From the NCBI RefSeq assembly GCF_000341225.1, contig NZ_ANAC01000001.1, positions 1 to 64,000 on the forward strand: DNA of 64,000 bases. Direction: 5' to 3'. The notes below the pieces were generated by a model. The model had not been told where the DNA came from and searched no databases. It worked only from the letters and a program-made list of their open reading frames with translations. Of this stretch, positions 43,729-54,197 are shown piece by piece. Made by a program: the position numbers and the translations under genes. The DNA is from Nocardiopsis alba DSM 43377 (lineage in GTDB: Bacteria > Actinomycetota > Actinomycetes > Streptosporangiales > Streptosporangiaceae). How positions within the stretch are numbered: the first letter of the stretch is position 1; every line of letters starts with the position of its first letter.

Positions 43729-44327
43729 GAACGTCCTGTGGGGAGGGATCGGTCGGGCAGGCCCGCCGCGGCACGCAGCCGGCCGAACTCCTCCGCCAGC
43801 CCCTCGGGCGTCCAGTGCGCGTTGCGTCCGCTCGGGTTGGGCAGCACCCACAGCCGGGTCCCGCCGATCGTGGTCTCCTGAGGACCGACCTTCGCGCGCC
43901 GGTCCCCGAACCCCGCCCTGTACCCGGTGATCCCCAGGAAGGCCAGCCACCCCGGACGCAGTTCGAGGACCTTGCGGCGCAGCTCCTCGGCACCGCGGAC
44001 GAACTCCTCGGGCTCCAGCTCGTCCGCACCCCGGGTGGCCCGGGCCACGAGGTTGGTGAAGCCCATCCCCAGCTCCGGAAGAGTGCCGTCCCGGTCGGGG
44101 GAGTAACGGCCCGGGGTGAACCCCGAGCGCGCCAGGGCCGGCCAGAACCGGTTACCGGGTGAGGCGAAGTGGTGCCCCCGGACCGCGCTGGTCAGCCCGG
44201 GGTTGAGCCCGCAGAACACCACCGGGAGCCCTTCCGAGAGGACGTCGGGCAGCAGGAGGTCGCGCCCGGCCTCCAGCTCGGCCCGACTCAGTCCGCCGAC
44301 CCCGCGTACGGGCCCCTCCCGGTCCAC
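43725..44327 (-). CDS. mug: Mismatch-specific uracil/thymine DNA glycosylase
   Basis: The protein is about 200 residues. The active-site segment VVFCGLNPGLTSAV near residue 35 and the closing motif WVLPNPSGRNAHW near 165 are the hallmarks of Mug (family 2 uracil glycosylases), with N-P-S-G-R supplying the base-pair wedge. It excises uracil or thymine opposite guanine in DNA repair. The start used is GTG at 44327, and internal starts are possible because the first 25 residues vary in the family. The stop overlaps the end of the convergent TetR gene by four bases. Confidence 0.88.
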   Translation of the reverse strand: MDREGPVRGVGGLSRAELEAGRDLLLPDVLSEGLPVVFCGLNPGLTSAVRGHHFASPGNRFWPALARSGFTPGRYSPDRDGTLPELGMGFTNLVARATRGADELEPEEFVRGAEELRRKVLELRPGWLAFLGITGYRAGFGDRRAKVGPQETTIGGTRLWVLPNPSGRNAHWTPEGLAEEFGRLRAAAGLPDRSLPTGRS

Positions 44328-44341
44328 TCCGGCCCCCTTCG

Positions 44342-45031
44342 TCAGTTACGGATCTGCCCGGCCGCCTGGAAGACGACACGCTCCAGGTCGCCCCGCTCGA
44401 CGTCGTCGAAGTAGGCGATGGCGGTGACGTAGAAGTCGCCCGGCAGTTCCAGGTACAGGTGGCGGCTGGAACCGTCCACGGTGCCCACGTACTCCAGGTC
44501 GCCGCCGAGGTCGTCGGACTCCTCCGTGTGGTAGGTGTCGACGTCCACGTCGACGTCCACCTCCCAGTTCATCTCGGCCTCGGCTCCGGGCACCTGGACC
44601 AGGTCCGGGGAGGCGCTCGGGTCCGCGCCGGAGGTGAAGACGATGGTGAAGGAGGGGGTGCCCGGCTCGGTGCCGCCCTCGCTGAAGGTGCAGGAGAGCT
44701 GCTCGGCGTCCTCGAACCCGTCGATGGGCCCGCTCTCCTCGCTGAGGACCGGGCCGGGGGCCAGGTCTCCGACGATCTGGGCGGCGGAGGCCGCCTCACA
44801 GGACTCGGGGAGCCCGTAGGACGAGGCGTCCTGCTCCTCCTCGTCCTCCGCTTCGGGGCTCGGGGAGGCGCTCGCCTCCTCGTCCGGGGCGTCCGCGCCG
44901 TCCCCACTGGACAGACTCAGGTCCAGGTCGAGGTCGACCACGTCGCAGCCGACGAGTACGACACCGCCGATGACGACCGCGGCGACGGCCGTGCCCAGGC
45001 ACGACAGGGGTGTGGACGGGATGAGGCGCAT
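44342..45031 (-). CDS. Hypothetical lipoprotein
   Basis: The protein is about 229 residues. A signal with VLVGC near residue 29 predicts a lipoprotein. A very acidic linker, with many aspartates and glutamates, leads to a globular domain with SLPESC-type and LSCTFSEG cysteines, which can form a disulfide as in DUF3558-type extracytoplasmic proteins. The domain also holds an unusual VDVDVDVD run. No catalytic residue is identified, and the function is unknown. Its neighbour mug is on the same strand but unrelated. Confidence 0.8.
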   Translation of the reverse strand: MRLIPSTPLSCLGTAVAAVVIGGVVLVGCDVVDLDLDLSLSSGDGADAPDEEASASPSPEAEDEEEQDASSYGLPESCEAASAAQIVGDLAPGPVLSEESGPIDGFEDAEQLSCTFSEGGTEPGTPSFTIVFTSGADPSASPDLVQVPGAEAEMNWEVDVDVDVDTYHTEESDDLGGDLEYVGTVDGSSRHLYLELPGDFYVTAIAYFDDVERGDLERVVFQAAGQIRN

Positions 45032-45113
45032 GGGTGGCTTTCGGTTCGGGGTGCGCCGTGCTCGTGTGAGGGGAGACGGCGGGGGACACAGGGAAACTTA
45101 GCAAGTCCCGCGT

Positions 45114-45155
45114 CCTCGGGGAGCCCGGACCTCTCCGCCCCCGGAGGCCCCGAGG
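45114..45155 (-). terminator. Second hairpin downstream of lpd
   Basis: CCTCGGGG and CCCCGAGG form an 8-bp stem enclosing further GC pairing, a short distance beyond the main lpd terminator. Confidence 0.4.
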
Positions 45156-45176
45156 ATCGCCCGCCCGATACGAAGG

Positions 45177-45206
45177 GGCCGGCCCCGGGACGACCCGGGA
45201 CCGGCC
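45177..45206 (-). terminator. Terminator of lpd
   Basis: A 13-bp stem with one mismatch and an ACGA loop lies 18 bases beyond the lpd stop on the minus strand. Confidence 0.65.
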
Positions 45207-45224
45207 TCGACGAACGACGTCGGA

Positions 45225-46631
<1,407 letters not shown>

Positions 46632-46758
46632 GACGGGATCTCCTTGAGAGTGTTGGTGACGCACCAGGTGCAGCCGGCGTTGCCCAAGGTGACGGATTGC
46701 CGTCTGCCAGCCTATCCGCGTACGCCCCACCTGTGGGCTACCCGTGGTCGCGGCCGGG

Positions 46759-47679
46759 TCACCGAGGGTTCTCTTCGTCGGTGGGGGTGGTCGGAGCGAT
46801 GGTGGACTCCGTGGAGCGGCCCTCGGCCTCCAGGCGGGCGGTCTCGGCGTCGTACTCGGTGGCGGCCTTCTCCAGCGCGGCCGTCTTACGGGCCTTCTGA
46901 TCGCGGCTCGCGGTGAACGTCGGGTACAGCGCCATGCCGAAGATGAGCGCGAGCATGATCCACAGCGCGTACTTGTCGATCAGCAGCACGACGTCCACGC
47001 CGGTCTGACCGGAGGAGTGGCCGACGAGGGCGACGATGGAGGTGACGAAGGCCGCGCCGAGCGCGTTCAGCAGCATGTAGACGTGCAGGCGCATCCCGTT
47101 GGCTCCGGCGATCACGTGGGTGATGCCCGCGGGGACGCCCGGCAGGTAGCTCAACGGTACGAGGGCCCGCATGACCCAGGGGTTCATGGTCTCCAGACGG
47201 TCGGCGAAACGGCGCCCGCGCTCCCCCTGGATCAGGAAGTTGACGATGCCGCGCCCCCAACGTCGGCCCAGCCACCAGAAGATCCAATCGATCTTGATCT
47301 TGCCGATGACACCCGCCAGGATCACCACCCACAGGGCGCCGCCCTGCCCGACGCCGATGAAGGCCGAGGCGGCGCCCACGGCCGCGTGGCTTCCGGTGAT
47401 CAGGGCCAGCGCCAGCGGGTGGTCGGCGATGAACAACGGGCGCAGCGGCAGGGTGAGGAGGAGCAGCGCGGGGAGCAGGAGCGCCACCGTCAACAGGACC
47501 TTGTCCTGCCGCTGGGCCTTGCCCTTCCACGGCTTGAGGGAGCGGAGCGCCTCGCGGCCGAGCTCCTGCTCGTGCTCCATCCAGGCCTGCTCGGCGGCCT
47601 TGAGGGCCTGTTCACGGGTGGGCCGGTCGTCGCCGGACCTATCGGAGTCGGAACGGGGAGCGGGCGTCGTCGTCATCAT
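46759..47679 (-). CDS. DedA/VTT-like membrane protein
   Basis: The protein is about 306 residues. A charged N-terminal segment of 55 residues precedes about five to six hydrophobic helices between residues 60 and 255, and a charged, alanine- and glutamate-rich C-terminal tail of 50 residues follows. The middle contains [42 protein letters not shown] wording that resembles the VTT/DedA domain, with the R-x-x-P and G motifs. DedA proteins are lipid or anion flippases. The assignment is moderate because the charged tails are unusual. Start ATG at 47679 or 47676. Confidence 0.7.
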   Translation of the reverse strand: MMTTTPAPRSDSDRSGDDRPTREQALKAAEQAWMEHEQELGREALRSLKPWKGKAQRQDKVLLTVALLLPALLLLTLPLRPLFIADHPLALALITGSHAAVGAASAFIGVGQGGALWVVILAGVIGKIKIDWIFWWLGRRWGRGIVNFLIQGERGRRFADRLETMNPWVMRALVPLSYLPGVPAGITHVIAGANGMRLHVYMLLNALGAAFVTSIVALVGHSSGQTGVDVVLLIDKYALWIMLALIFGMALYPTFTASRDQKARKTAALEKAATEYDAETARLEAEGRSTESTIAPTTPTDEENPR

Positions 47680-47810
47680 GTACCCAGATTCTCGCCGGAG
47701 CGCTTCTCACGACAGTCGCATCGGTCACCGACTCCGTGTGAGAGAAGCGTGGGATCGGCATGACAACTGTCATATGCGCTCTTCACGGGTGGTGTGGGGC
47801 GCGGTTCGGG

Positions 47811-49463
47811 TCAGGGACGCCGCGGCGGGGCGGGCCACTTCCAGTGCGGAGCCCAGGTGAAGCTGTCCGAGACCCCGGGAGGAAGAGGCGGCAGCAGGCG
47901 GGAGCCGGGGGCCGGCCCCTCGGTCTCGACGTTCTCGGGCGTTCCCTCGTCCGAGGTCGTCGAGGGCGGCGGGTTCTCGTTCTCCACCAGGGCGGGGGAG
48001 AAGAGGTCGGACGTCGCCTCGGGGCGGTCGTCGAAGAGGTCGGAGGGCGGTTCGATCGGTCCGCCGAGCGGATCGGGGTCGCGGAAGGGGCCCGCGTCGG
48101 GGACCGGGAAGAGGTCCTCCTCGTCGATCCGGGTCACCGGAGCTCCGGCCCAAGGGGCGGCTCCGGGGAACTCCTCGTCCTCGTCCTCGTCCAAGGGCTC
48201 GGGGTCGGGGTCGAAGGGGAGGGCGGAGGACGGTCCGGGCTCCACGAGCGCGGCCGCGTCGGGGCCGGAGGGATCCGCCTCCGGGGACAGCGCCGGGAAG
48301 GGCACCGACGAGGGGCCGGGGTCCACCTCGGCGAAGTGCGCGGCCTCCCCGAAGTGACGGGGGGCCGGGTCCGTGCCGGCGTCGTCGTTCTCGATCGGCG
48401 GGGCCTGCGGGTGACGGACCGCCCCGGCCGGATGGAGACGGGTCCACCAGGAGGCCGCCTCGTCCGGGGTCAGTTCGGACAGGACGGTGAACTCTCCGGT
48501 GATGTGCGGGTGGCGCCGTCCGGCACGCCACGAGTGCAGCAGCGACTGGGGCTCCAGGACCAGGACCCGCTCGCCGTTCACCTCGGGGATGTCGCCGGGG
48601 CAGGCCTCGTTGCCGACCCAGGTGCCGTCCCCGCCGACCAGGTCCCACTCGCCGCGCACCACGTCGGCCAGCGGGTCGACCGGGGCGTCCAGAGAGGCCG
48701 CCACCCAGCGGGGGTCGGGGCGGGATCCCGGGAGTCGCATCCCCTCCTTGCCGATCAGGGCGTCGGCGAGCAGGGTGTGGAGCTGGAAGTTGTCGCCGAC
48801 CCCGTCGAAGCGCACCCGGAACCCTCGTCGGGAGGCGCGGTCCAGGACCAGGACCCGGCTGACCTCGGCCATCCGCAGCAGTTCGGAGATCTCGCCGAAC
48901 TCGCTCAGTCGCGTCGAGAGCGCCTGGACGATCTGACCGAGCCCCTTCATCGCCCCGGCGTCCGCGCGGACGGCGGAGCGCACCCCCGCGTCGCACAGCA
49001 TGGCCTTGGCGGCCAGGCCGTAGCGCTGGACGGTCCACCAGCCCATGGTGGCCAACGGGGCGTTCTCACCGAGGACCTCCTCGACCCTCTTCTCCTCGGT
49101 CTCGCTCACCTCGGAGGGGGCGGGAAGGGGGCCTCCGCCGGTCTTCTCCCACGCGTGCAGGAACGCCACGGCGGCCTGTCCGTAGCTTCCGACCTGACGC
49201 AGTACTTCGAGACCGACCTGGCCGGCGGGGGCGCCCGACTCGACCAGTGCTCCGGCGAGGACCGAGAGGTCGGCCGCCACACCCGGGTAGGGCTCGCAGT
49301 CGCCCAGCACCGGGGCCAGCGCCTCCAGGGCCGTCTCCAACTCCTCGGTGGGCACGTGGGAGGACAGCCGGAAGGCTTCGCGCACGGCCTCGGGGAAGTC
49401 GGGTGTCTGGCCGGCGGCGGTGTCGAGCACGCGTTGGAACGCGGCGCGGAACTCTTCAGTCAC
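47811..49463 (-). CDS. Uncharacterised 550-residue protein with acidic disordered tail
   Basis: I do not recognise the family. The first 360 residues look folded and contain leucine-rich helices, a WTVQRYGLAAKAM segment, FGEISELLRMAEVSRVLVLD and WRAGRRHPHITGEFTVLSELTPDEAASWWTRLHP. The last 190 residues are proline, aspartate and glutamate rich and look disordered, ending WAPHWKWPAPPRR, a tryptophan-rich terminal motif. No signal peptide or membrane segment is seen. The start at ATG 49463 gives a plausible N-terminus (MTEEFRAAFQRVLD). Confidence 0.8.
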   Translation of the reverse strand: MTEEFRAAFQRVLDTAAGQTPDFPEAVREAFRLSSHVPTEELETALEALAPVLGDCEPYPGVAADLSVLAGALVESGAPAGQVGLEVLRQVGSYGQAAVAFLHAWEKTGGGPLPAPSEVSETEEKRVEEVLGENAPLATMGWWTVQRYGLAAKAMLCDAGVRSAVRADAGAMKGLGQIVQALSTRLSEFGEISELLRMAEVSRVLVLDRASRRGFRVRFDGVGDNFQLHTLLADALIGKEGMRLPGSRPDPRWVAASLDAPVDPLADVVRGEWDLVGGDGTWVGNEACPGDIPEVNGERVLVLEPQSLLHSWRAGRRHPHITGEFTVLSELTPDEAASWWTRLHPAGAVRHPQAPPIENDDAGTDPAPRHFGEAAHFAEVDPGPSSVPFPALSPEADPSGPDAAALVEPGPSSALPFDPDPEPLDEDEDEEFPGAAPWAGAPVTRIDEEDLFPVPDAGPFRDPDPLGGPIEPPSDLFDDRPEATSDLFSPALVENENPPPSTTSDEGTPENVETEGPAPGSRLLPPLPPGVSDSFTWAPHWKWPAPPRRP

Positions 49464-49537
49464 CCTCGAATCCTGTCACATACCCGTGTAGGCCCCGTGA
49501 TCCGGATACATATGTAGAAAACGGGTGAAGCGCCGGG

Positions 49538-50641
49538 TCAGTCGGGGGTGACGAACTCGATCCGGCCGTCGTCACGGTCCGGCCGGAGGAAGGCGAGGAG
49601 CGCGAGTCCCTCCTCGGCGACCCGCTCGGCCTCGCCGGAGGGGAGGGGAGCGAAGGGGGCCACCTCCACCACCGGGGCGGTGCCCCGGAGCACCCTCCAG
49701 GTGGCGGCCACGGATCCGTCCATGAGCACGGTGGCCGGGGGCATGCCGTTGCGTACGGCGATGCGTCGCAGCCCCTCGTCGGAGATCACCCGGCTCCGGT
49801 CGGCGTGGGCGCGCAGCAGATTGTCGAAGTCGTAGAGGAACCGCGGCGGGGCGGGGACATCGGGCCCCGGACGCGGCGCCTCGGGCAGGTCGAACAGTTC
49901 CACGCCCCGCTCGTCGTGGAAGGACACGAGCCGGTTCCGCATCCCCTCCACCACCGCCTTCAACCGGGTCAGCCCGGACCATGCCTGTACGTCGCGCACG
50001 CTCGCCGGTCCGAAGGCGGCCAGGTGGCGCAGGACCAGGCCCTCCCGGTCGGGTTCGACCTCCATGTCGAGCCCGGTCCACCGGTCGGCCGGGGCCAGCA
50101 GGGGACGTCCCGAGGCGCCCCAGACCCCGCGCGGCGGTGTCTGCACGACCGGGAGCAGACAGCGCACCACGTAGGCCAGGTGCTCACCGGGAACGTCCGG
50201 CCAGTCCTCGCCGAGCCGTTCTCCCAGTTCCCGCGCGGTGAGCGGCCGTTCCTCCAGCAGTTCCCGGCCCCGCGCCACCACCGCGGCGTGGTCCACACCG
50301 ACGGTGGCCCTGCCATGCCGGCTGTTCCGCAGGTCCCGGGCCATGACCTCCCGGGTGACGGAGCGCAGCGCGCGGGCGTCCTCCGGGGTGACCAGGTGCA
50401 GGGTCGAACGCATCAGCGACATGCGCACGAGCGCGCCGTCGGTGAGCAGACGGCCCACCTCCTCCGGATCCGGTCGGATCAGCCGGTTCTGGAAGGCGAC
50501 GTACCAGCTGTGGGTGGTCTGTGCCTGAAGCCCGGCCAGGTGGGAGACCAGGTCGGTGACCGGCCGATCCACCCTTTCGAGCAGGAACTGGCGTGCCAGG
50601 GTGGCGCGGTTGAGCGCGCGGCGATCGAGGACGGCGACCAT
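49538..50641 (-). CDS. AlkZ/YcaQ-like winged-helix DNA glycosylase family protein
   Basis: The protein is about 367 residues of the HTH_42 (winged-helix DNA-binding domain-containing) family. It starts MVAVLDRRALNRATLARQFLLER. Near residue 37 the sequence HLAGLQAQTTHSWYVA contains the Q-x-Q motif that matches the catalytic site of AlkZ-type DNA glycosylases, which unhook interstrand crosslinks or remove alkylated bases. The later WSGLTRLKAVVEGMRNRLV segment is a winged helix. The true substrate is unknown, and secondary-metabolite self-resistance members exist. The ATG at 50641 has AGAGG 7 bases upstream. Confidence 0.83.
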   Translation of the reverse strand: MVAVLDRRALNRATLARQFLLERVDRPVTDLVSHLAGLQAQTTHSWYVAFQNRLIRPDPEEVGRLLTDGALVRMSLMRSTLHLVTPEDARALRSVTREVMARDLRNSRHGRATVGVDHAAVVARGRELLEERPLTARELGERLGEDWPDVPGEHLAYVVRCLLPVVQTPPRGVWGASGRPLLAPADRWTGLDMEVEPDREGLVLRHLAAFGPASVRDVQAWSGLTRLKAVVEGMRNRLVSFHDERGVELFDLPEAPRPGPDVPAPPRFLYDFDNLLRAHADRSRVISDEGLRRIAVRNGMPPATVLMDGSVAATWRVLRGTAPVVEVAPFAPLPSGEAERVAEEGLALLAFLRPDRDDGRIEFVTPD

Positions 50642-50734
50642 CCGGGGGCCTCTCAGGTGTCCGATGGGTTCCGGAACCCTACCCGTCACCAGGGACATTC
50701 CACCGTGGCGACGCCCCGGACCCCCGGTCCGGGC

Positions 50735-51226
50735 TCAGTGGGCGCGGCCGAGCAGGGTGAGCGGCGGGTAGCGGTGCTCTTCGGTCGGATCGTCGAAACG
50801 CACCGTGTACGCCCACCAGCGGCCCGAGTCGGGGGAGGGGCACGAGTCCGACCAGTAAGTGACCTGTCCGGCCGGGACGACGACGCTCTCGGTGTGCTCC
50901 ATGGGAGACCCGGGCGTCCCGACGTCTTCGGGCGGCATGACGTGCCGACAGGCGGTCGTCGGGTCCAGGACGAGGTCGGTGTCGCCGGGGTTGTGGAGTT
51001 CGACGCTCCAGGTCACCAGGTGCTCCCCGTCCTCGTGGGTGTGCGCGATGCTCAGCAGCCTCACCCCGAGCCCGTTGGCGAACTCGTGCGGCCTGTCGGC
51101 CGGGACGATCGGGAGGACCGACGGCCCCACGAACGCCTGGAAGCCGATGACGGACAGGGCGAGGAGCAGGAAGGTGACCAGGACCTTGTTCGGAGCGGAG
51201 GTCCTTCGGGCGCGCGGGGTCGACAT
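50735..51226 (-). CDS. Hypothetical membrane-anchored protein
   Basis: The protein is 163 residues. A single hydrophobic segment near residues 14-35 follows a short arginine-rich N-terminus, so it is probably anchored with the C-terminal domain outside. The outer part has a beta-sandwich-like pattern with LLSIAHTHEDGEHLVTWSVELHNPGDTDL, suggesting an immunoglobulin-like DUF4352-type domain, and cysteines near CRHVM and SCPSPDS that could pair. The function is unknown. It sits between the AlkZ-like and the HAD-GH15 genes on the same strand. Confidence 0.7.
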   Translation of the reverse strand: MSTPRARRTSAPNKVLVTFLLLALSVIGFQAFVGPSVLPIVPADRPHEFANGLGVRLLSIAHTHEDGEHLVTWSVELHNPGDTDLVLDPTTACRHVMPPEDVGTPGSPMEHTESVVVPAGQVTYWSDSCPSPDSGRWWAYTVRFDDPTEEHRYPPLTLLGRAH

Positions 51227-51248
51227 GACTTCTCCTGGGGGAAGGGAG

Positions 51249-51276
51249 ACGGGGCGTCCCGTGCGGGACGCCCCGT
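51249..51276 (-). terminator. Terminator of the HAD-GH15 gene
   Basis: A perfect 12-bp stem with a GTGC loop lies 40 bases beyond the stop on the minus strand. Confidence 0.7.
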
Positions 51277-51315
51277 GGGGTCGGTGTCGACGCTACCGGT
51301 CGAGCGGGGTGGCGC

Positions 51316-53694
51316 TCAGAGGTGCGTGTCCAGCAGGCGGGCGCAGCGGATCAGGCCCAGGTGCGAGTAGGCCTGCGGGTGGTTGCCCAGCGCCCGCTCG
51401 GTGACCGGGTCGAACTCCTCGGGGATGAGACCGGTCGGACCCGCGGCGTCGACCAGGTGCTTGAACAGCTCCTCGGCCTCCGCGCGGCGGCCCGTGAGCA
51501 GGTACGCCTCGATCAGCCAGGTGGTGCACAGGTGGAACCCGCCCTCGCCGCCGGGCAGACCGTCGTCGCGGTGGTAGCGGTACACGGTCGGCCCGCTGCG
51601 CAGCTCCGCCTCCACGGCGGTGACCGTGGACTGGAAGCGCTCGTCGGTCGGGTCGATCATTCCGGACAGGCCGATGTGCAGAGAGGCGGCGTCCAGGTCG
51701 GTGCCGTCGTAGGCGGTGGTGTAGGCCTGTACGGTCTCGTTCCAGCCCTTGTCCAGCACCTCCTCGGCGATCTCCGCGCGCAGACCCGCCCAGGACGCCT
51801 CCGCCCGACGACCGTAGGTCTCCGCGAGGGTGAGCGCCCGGTCGAGGGTGACCCAGCACATGACCTTGGAGTAGACGCGCTGACGGGGTTCGTCGCGCTC
51901 CTCCCAGATCCCGTGGTCGGGCTCGTGCCAACGACGGGCGACCGCCTCGGCCATGGAGCGGACCAGCTCCCAGTCGCGGTCGGCCAGCGTGCCGCGCTCC
52001 CGGGACAGGTGGGCGATGAGTTCGACCACGGGGCCGAACACGTCGAGCTGAACCTGGCGGTCGGCGAGGTTGCCGATCCGGACCGGGCGGGAGCCCGCGT
52101 ACCCGGACAGCGACTCGATGACCTCCTCGGGGCCCAGGTCGGTGCCGCGCAGGGAGTACAGCGGACGCAGGAGCTCCGGGCCGGGCAGGGAGTCCACGAC
52201 ACGGTGGACCCATTCCAGGAAGGCCTCGGCCTCGACGGTGGAGCCCAGGGTGACCAGGGACTGGACGGTCAGGGCGCCGTCGCGCAGCCAGCAGTAGCGG
52301 TAGTCCCAGTTGCGGACGCCGCCGATCTCCTCGGGCAGCGAGGTGGTGGCCGCGGCCATGACCCCGCCGGTGGGGGTGCACAGACCCCGCAGCGTCAGCG
52401 CGGAACGCTCGGCCAGGGCGCGCTCGGTGGCGGGGAGCTCCAGCGTCTCCAGCCAGTCCGACCAGTGGTGCGCGGCGAGCTCACGGCGCTCGGACTCGGT
52501 CCGCTCCTCTGCGGCCAGGGAGTCGGTGCCGCAGCGCATCTCCAGGATCACGGGGCGCTCGGACCTGGGGTGGACGGTGGCCCGGGCGATGTCGTCGGTG
52601 CCGTCGTGGTCGATGTGCCACTCCACGCCGGGGGAGCGCAGCACCATCGGGAAGTCGGCGCCCTGGACGCGCAGGCCCTCGGGCTCGACGGTGATGCGGA
52701 TCGGAGCACGGCCGAAGTCGGGGCGGGGGGCGAACTCGATGGTGGCGGGGGTGACGCCGCCGATCACCCGCACCAGGTCGGTGCGTCCGGGCTCGGTGTC
52801 GTGGGTGAGGTAGTCGGTGACCTCCAGGCGCGACCAGCGGGTGCGCACGGTCATCGTTCCGGGCAGGTAGCGCTGGCCGAGGGGCAGCCCGCCGTGCGCG
52901 GGGGCGATCGAGAAGACCCCGGCCTGGCGGCCTCCGAGCACCTCGGCGAACAGGGCGCCCGAGTCGGGCTCCGGGTGACAGAACCAGAGCAGGCGCGCGT
53001 CCGGGCCGACCAGGGCCACGGAGGCCTGGTTGGACAGCATCGACATGCGCTCGATGGGCGTGGGGCGTTCGCCGAAGACCCAGGAGCGGCGCTCGGTGGC
53101 GAGCAGGGCCAGGAGGGTGGCGGCGGTCGGGGTGTCCGGGACGCTGTGGGAGGCGACCGTGGGCTCGGCGCCGACACGGATGCCGGCGTCGGCTCCGGTG
53201 TTCAGGTTCATGAACACCGGCTCCTCGCCCTCGCCGCCTCCGATGTAGAGGAGCGCGGTGGCGTCGACCTGCTCGCGCAGCAGTTCGAGGGCGGCGGACT
53301 TGTCCGAGGGCGGGGCCCCGGGACCCGGACGCGAGGGGTCGATGGTCAGGTCGGTGTCGAACTCTGTGCCGTAGGCGCCCACCAGCCGGACCTCGGCCGG
53401 CAGCCGGGAGAGGACGGCGAGATCGCGCAGGGGACGGGAGGAGACGACCGCGCACACGGTGCCGGGCAGGTCGGCGAGGTCGCGCAGGGCGCGGACCGCT
53501 CCGGGGAGCGGCCCGTGCCGGTCGGTACCGAGGGGGGCCAGCGCGCCGTCGTAGTCACAGGCCACGAGGAGCCGTGAGGTTCGCGCGAGGGCGGAGACGC
53601 GTTGGCGCACGTCGAGGGGCATGGCTTCGAGCGTGGTGTCGGTCGCCCTCGTGGGCGTGACCGAAGCCCCCTCGACCGCCTGGGTGAGCGTCAC
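51316..53694 (-). CDS. GH15 trehalase-like protein with degenerate N-terminal HAD (OtsB) domain
   Basis: The protein is 792 residues. Residues 24-205 align with trehalose-6-phosphate phosphatase: motif I is DYDGALAP at 47-54, and SSRPL near 85 is motif II. The metal-binding motif IV, normally GDDxTDEDAF, reads GGGEGEEPVF at 152-161, and the cap region is shortened, so phosphatase activity is doubtful. Residues about 205-792 are glycoside hydrolase family 15, with RMSMLSNQASVALVGPD, a central RNWDYRYCWLRDGALTV and C-terminal LIPEEFDP, resembling actinobacterial trehalases and glucoamylases. It should cleave trehalose or related alpha-glucosides. GGAGGAGG lies upstream of GTG 53694. Confidence 0.85.
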   Translation of the reverse strand: MTLTQAVEGASVTPTRATDTTLEAMPLDVRQRVSALARTSRLLVACDYDGALAPLGTDRHGPLPGAVRALRDLADLPGTVCAVVSSRPLRDLAVLSRLPAEVRLVGAYGTEFDTDLTIDPSRPGPGAPPSDKSAALELLREQVDATALLYIGGGEGEEPVFMNLNTGADAGIRVGAEPTVASHSVPDTPTAATLLALLATERRSWVFGERPTPIERMSMLSNQASVALVGPDARLLWFCHPEPDSGALFAEVLGGRQAGVFSIAPAHGGLPLGQRYLPGTMTVRTRWSRLEVTDYLTHDTEPGRTDLVRVIGGVTPATIEFAPRPDFGRAPIRITVEPEGLRVQGADFPMVLRSPGVEWHIDHDGTDDIARATVHPRSERPVILEMRCGTDSLAAEERTESERRELAAHHWSDWLETLELPATERALAERSALTLRGLCTPTGGVMAAATTSLPEEIGGVRNWDYRYCWLRDGALTVQSLVTLGSTVEAEAFLEWVHRVVDSLPGPELLRPLYSLRGTDLGPEEVIESLSGYAGSRPVRIGNLADRQVQLDVFGPVVELIAHLSRERGTLADRDWELVRSMAEAVARRWHEPDHGIWEERDEPRQRVYSKVMCWVTLDRALTLAETYGRRAEASWAGLRAEIAEEVLDKGWNETVQAYTTAYDGTDLDAASLHIGLSGMIDPTDERFQSTVTAVEAELRSGPTVYRYHRDDGLPGGEGGFHLCTTWLIEAYLLTGRRAEAEELFKHLVDAAGPTGLIPEEFDPVTERALGNHPQAYSHLGLIRCARLLDTHL

Positions 53695-54056
53695 GTTGCC
53701 TCCTCCGCTGGTCTATGGCATGACCTGGGAAAATAGGTGAGATATGGGACTCCGCGCGCATGCTTTCCGTTCACACGGGTTTGGTGTGAAAAACGTAGAC
53801 GCAGGGATGGTGGCGCGGGATGAGCCTCGGGGGACTTTGAACAGACATCAGGAACTTTTAACGCCCGCTCTGGCGAACCGGGTGATGCCGGTCGTTCCGG
53901 AAAAGGTCATCTCCCCCAGAAGTCAACGCGAGACTACCGGCGTCACAGAGGACACGCGACTCGAGCTTCCGGTGATGCGGCCCACAAGCTGACCTGGGGT
54001 GGGTCACTCGTCGCGGAGTGCAGTGGCGCGGGCTTCGGGGTGTGGCCTCCGAGAGT

Positions 54057-54077
54057 GGGGGAGTGCTCCCCCTTTTT
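54057..54077 (+). terminator. Unassigned terminator-like hairpin
   Basis: GGGGGA and TCCCCC pair around GTGC and are followed by five T residues. A second, outer pairing of GAGTGG with CCACTC extends the structure. Confidence 0.4.
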
Positions 54078-54176
54078 GGGGCTCTCCACTCTGACCTGCT
54101 TCGATGCGCTTCCACCCCTCTTCCTCCCCGTGGTGCGGAGGTCGGAGGGGCGGGCGGGAGGGCGTGGGAAAAAAAG

Positions 54177-54197
54177 TCGTCCACAGCCTGTGGACGA
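54177..54197. repeat. Perfect 21-base palindrome resembling two DnaA boxes
   Basis: TCGTCCACAG and CTGTGGACGA are inverted around a single C. Each arm matches the actinobacterial DnaA box TTGTCCACA at 8 of 9 bases. Confidence 0.5.

Noticed and set aside
53744..53992. 82-residue open frame
   Set aside because: No ribosome site, no family signal and no GC-biased third positions, so it was left as intergenic.
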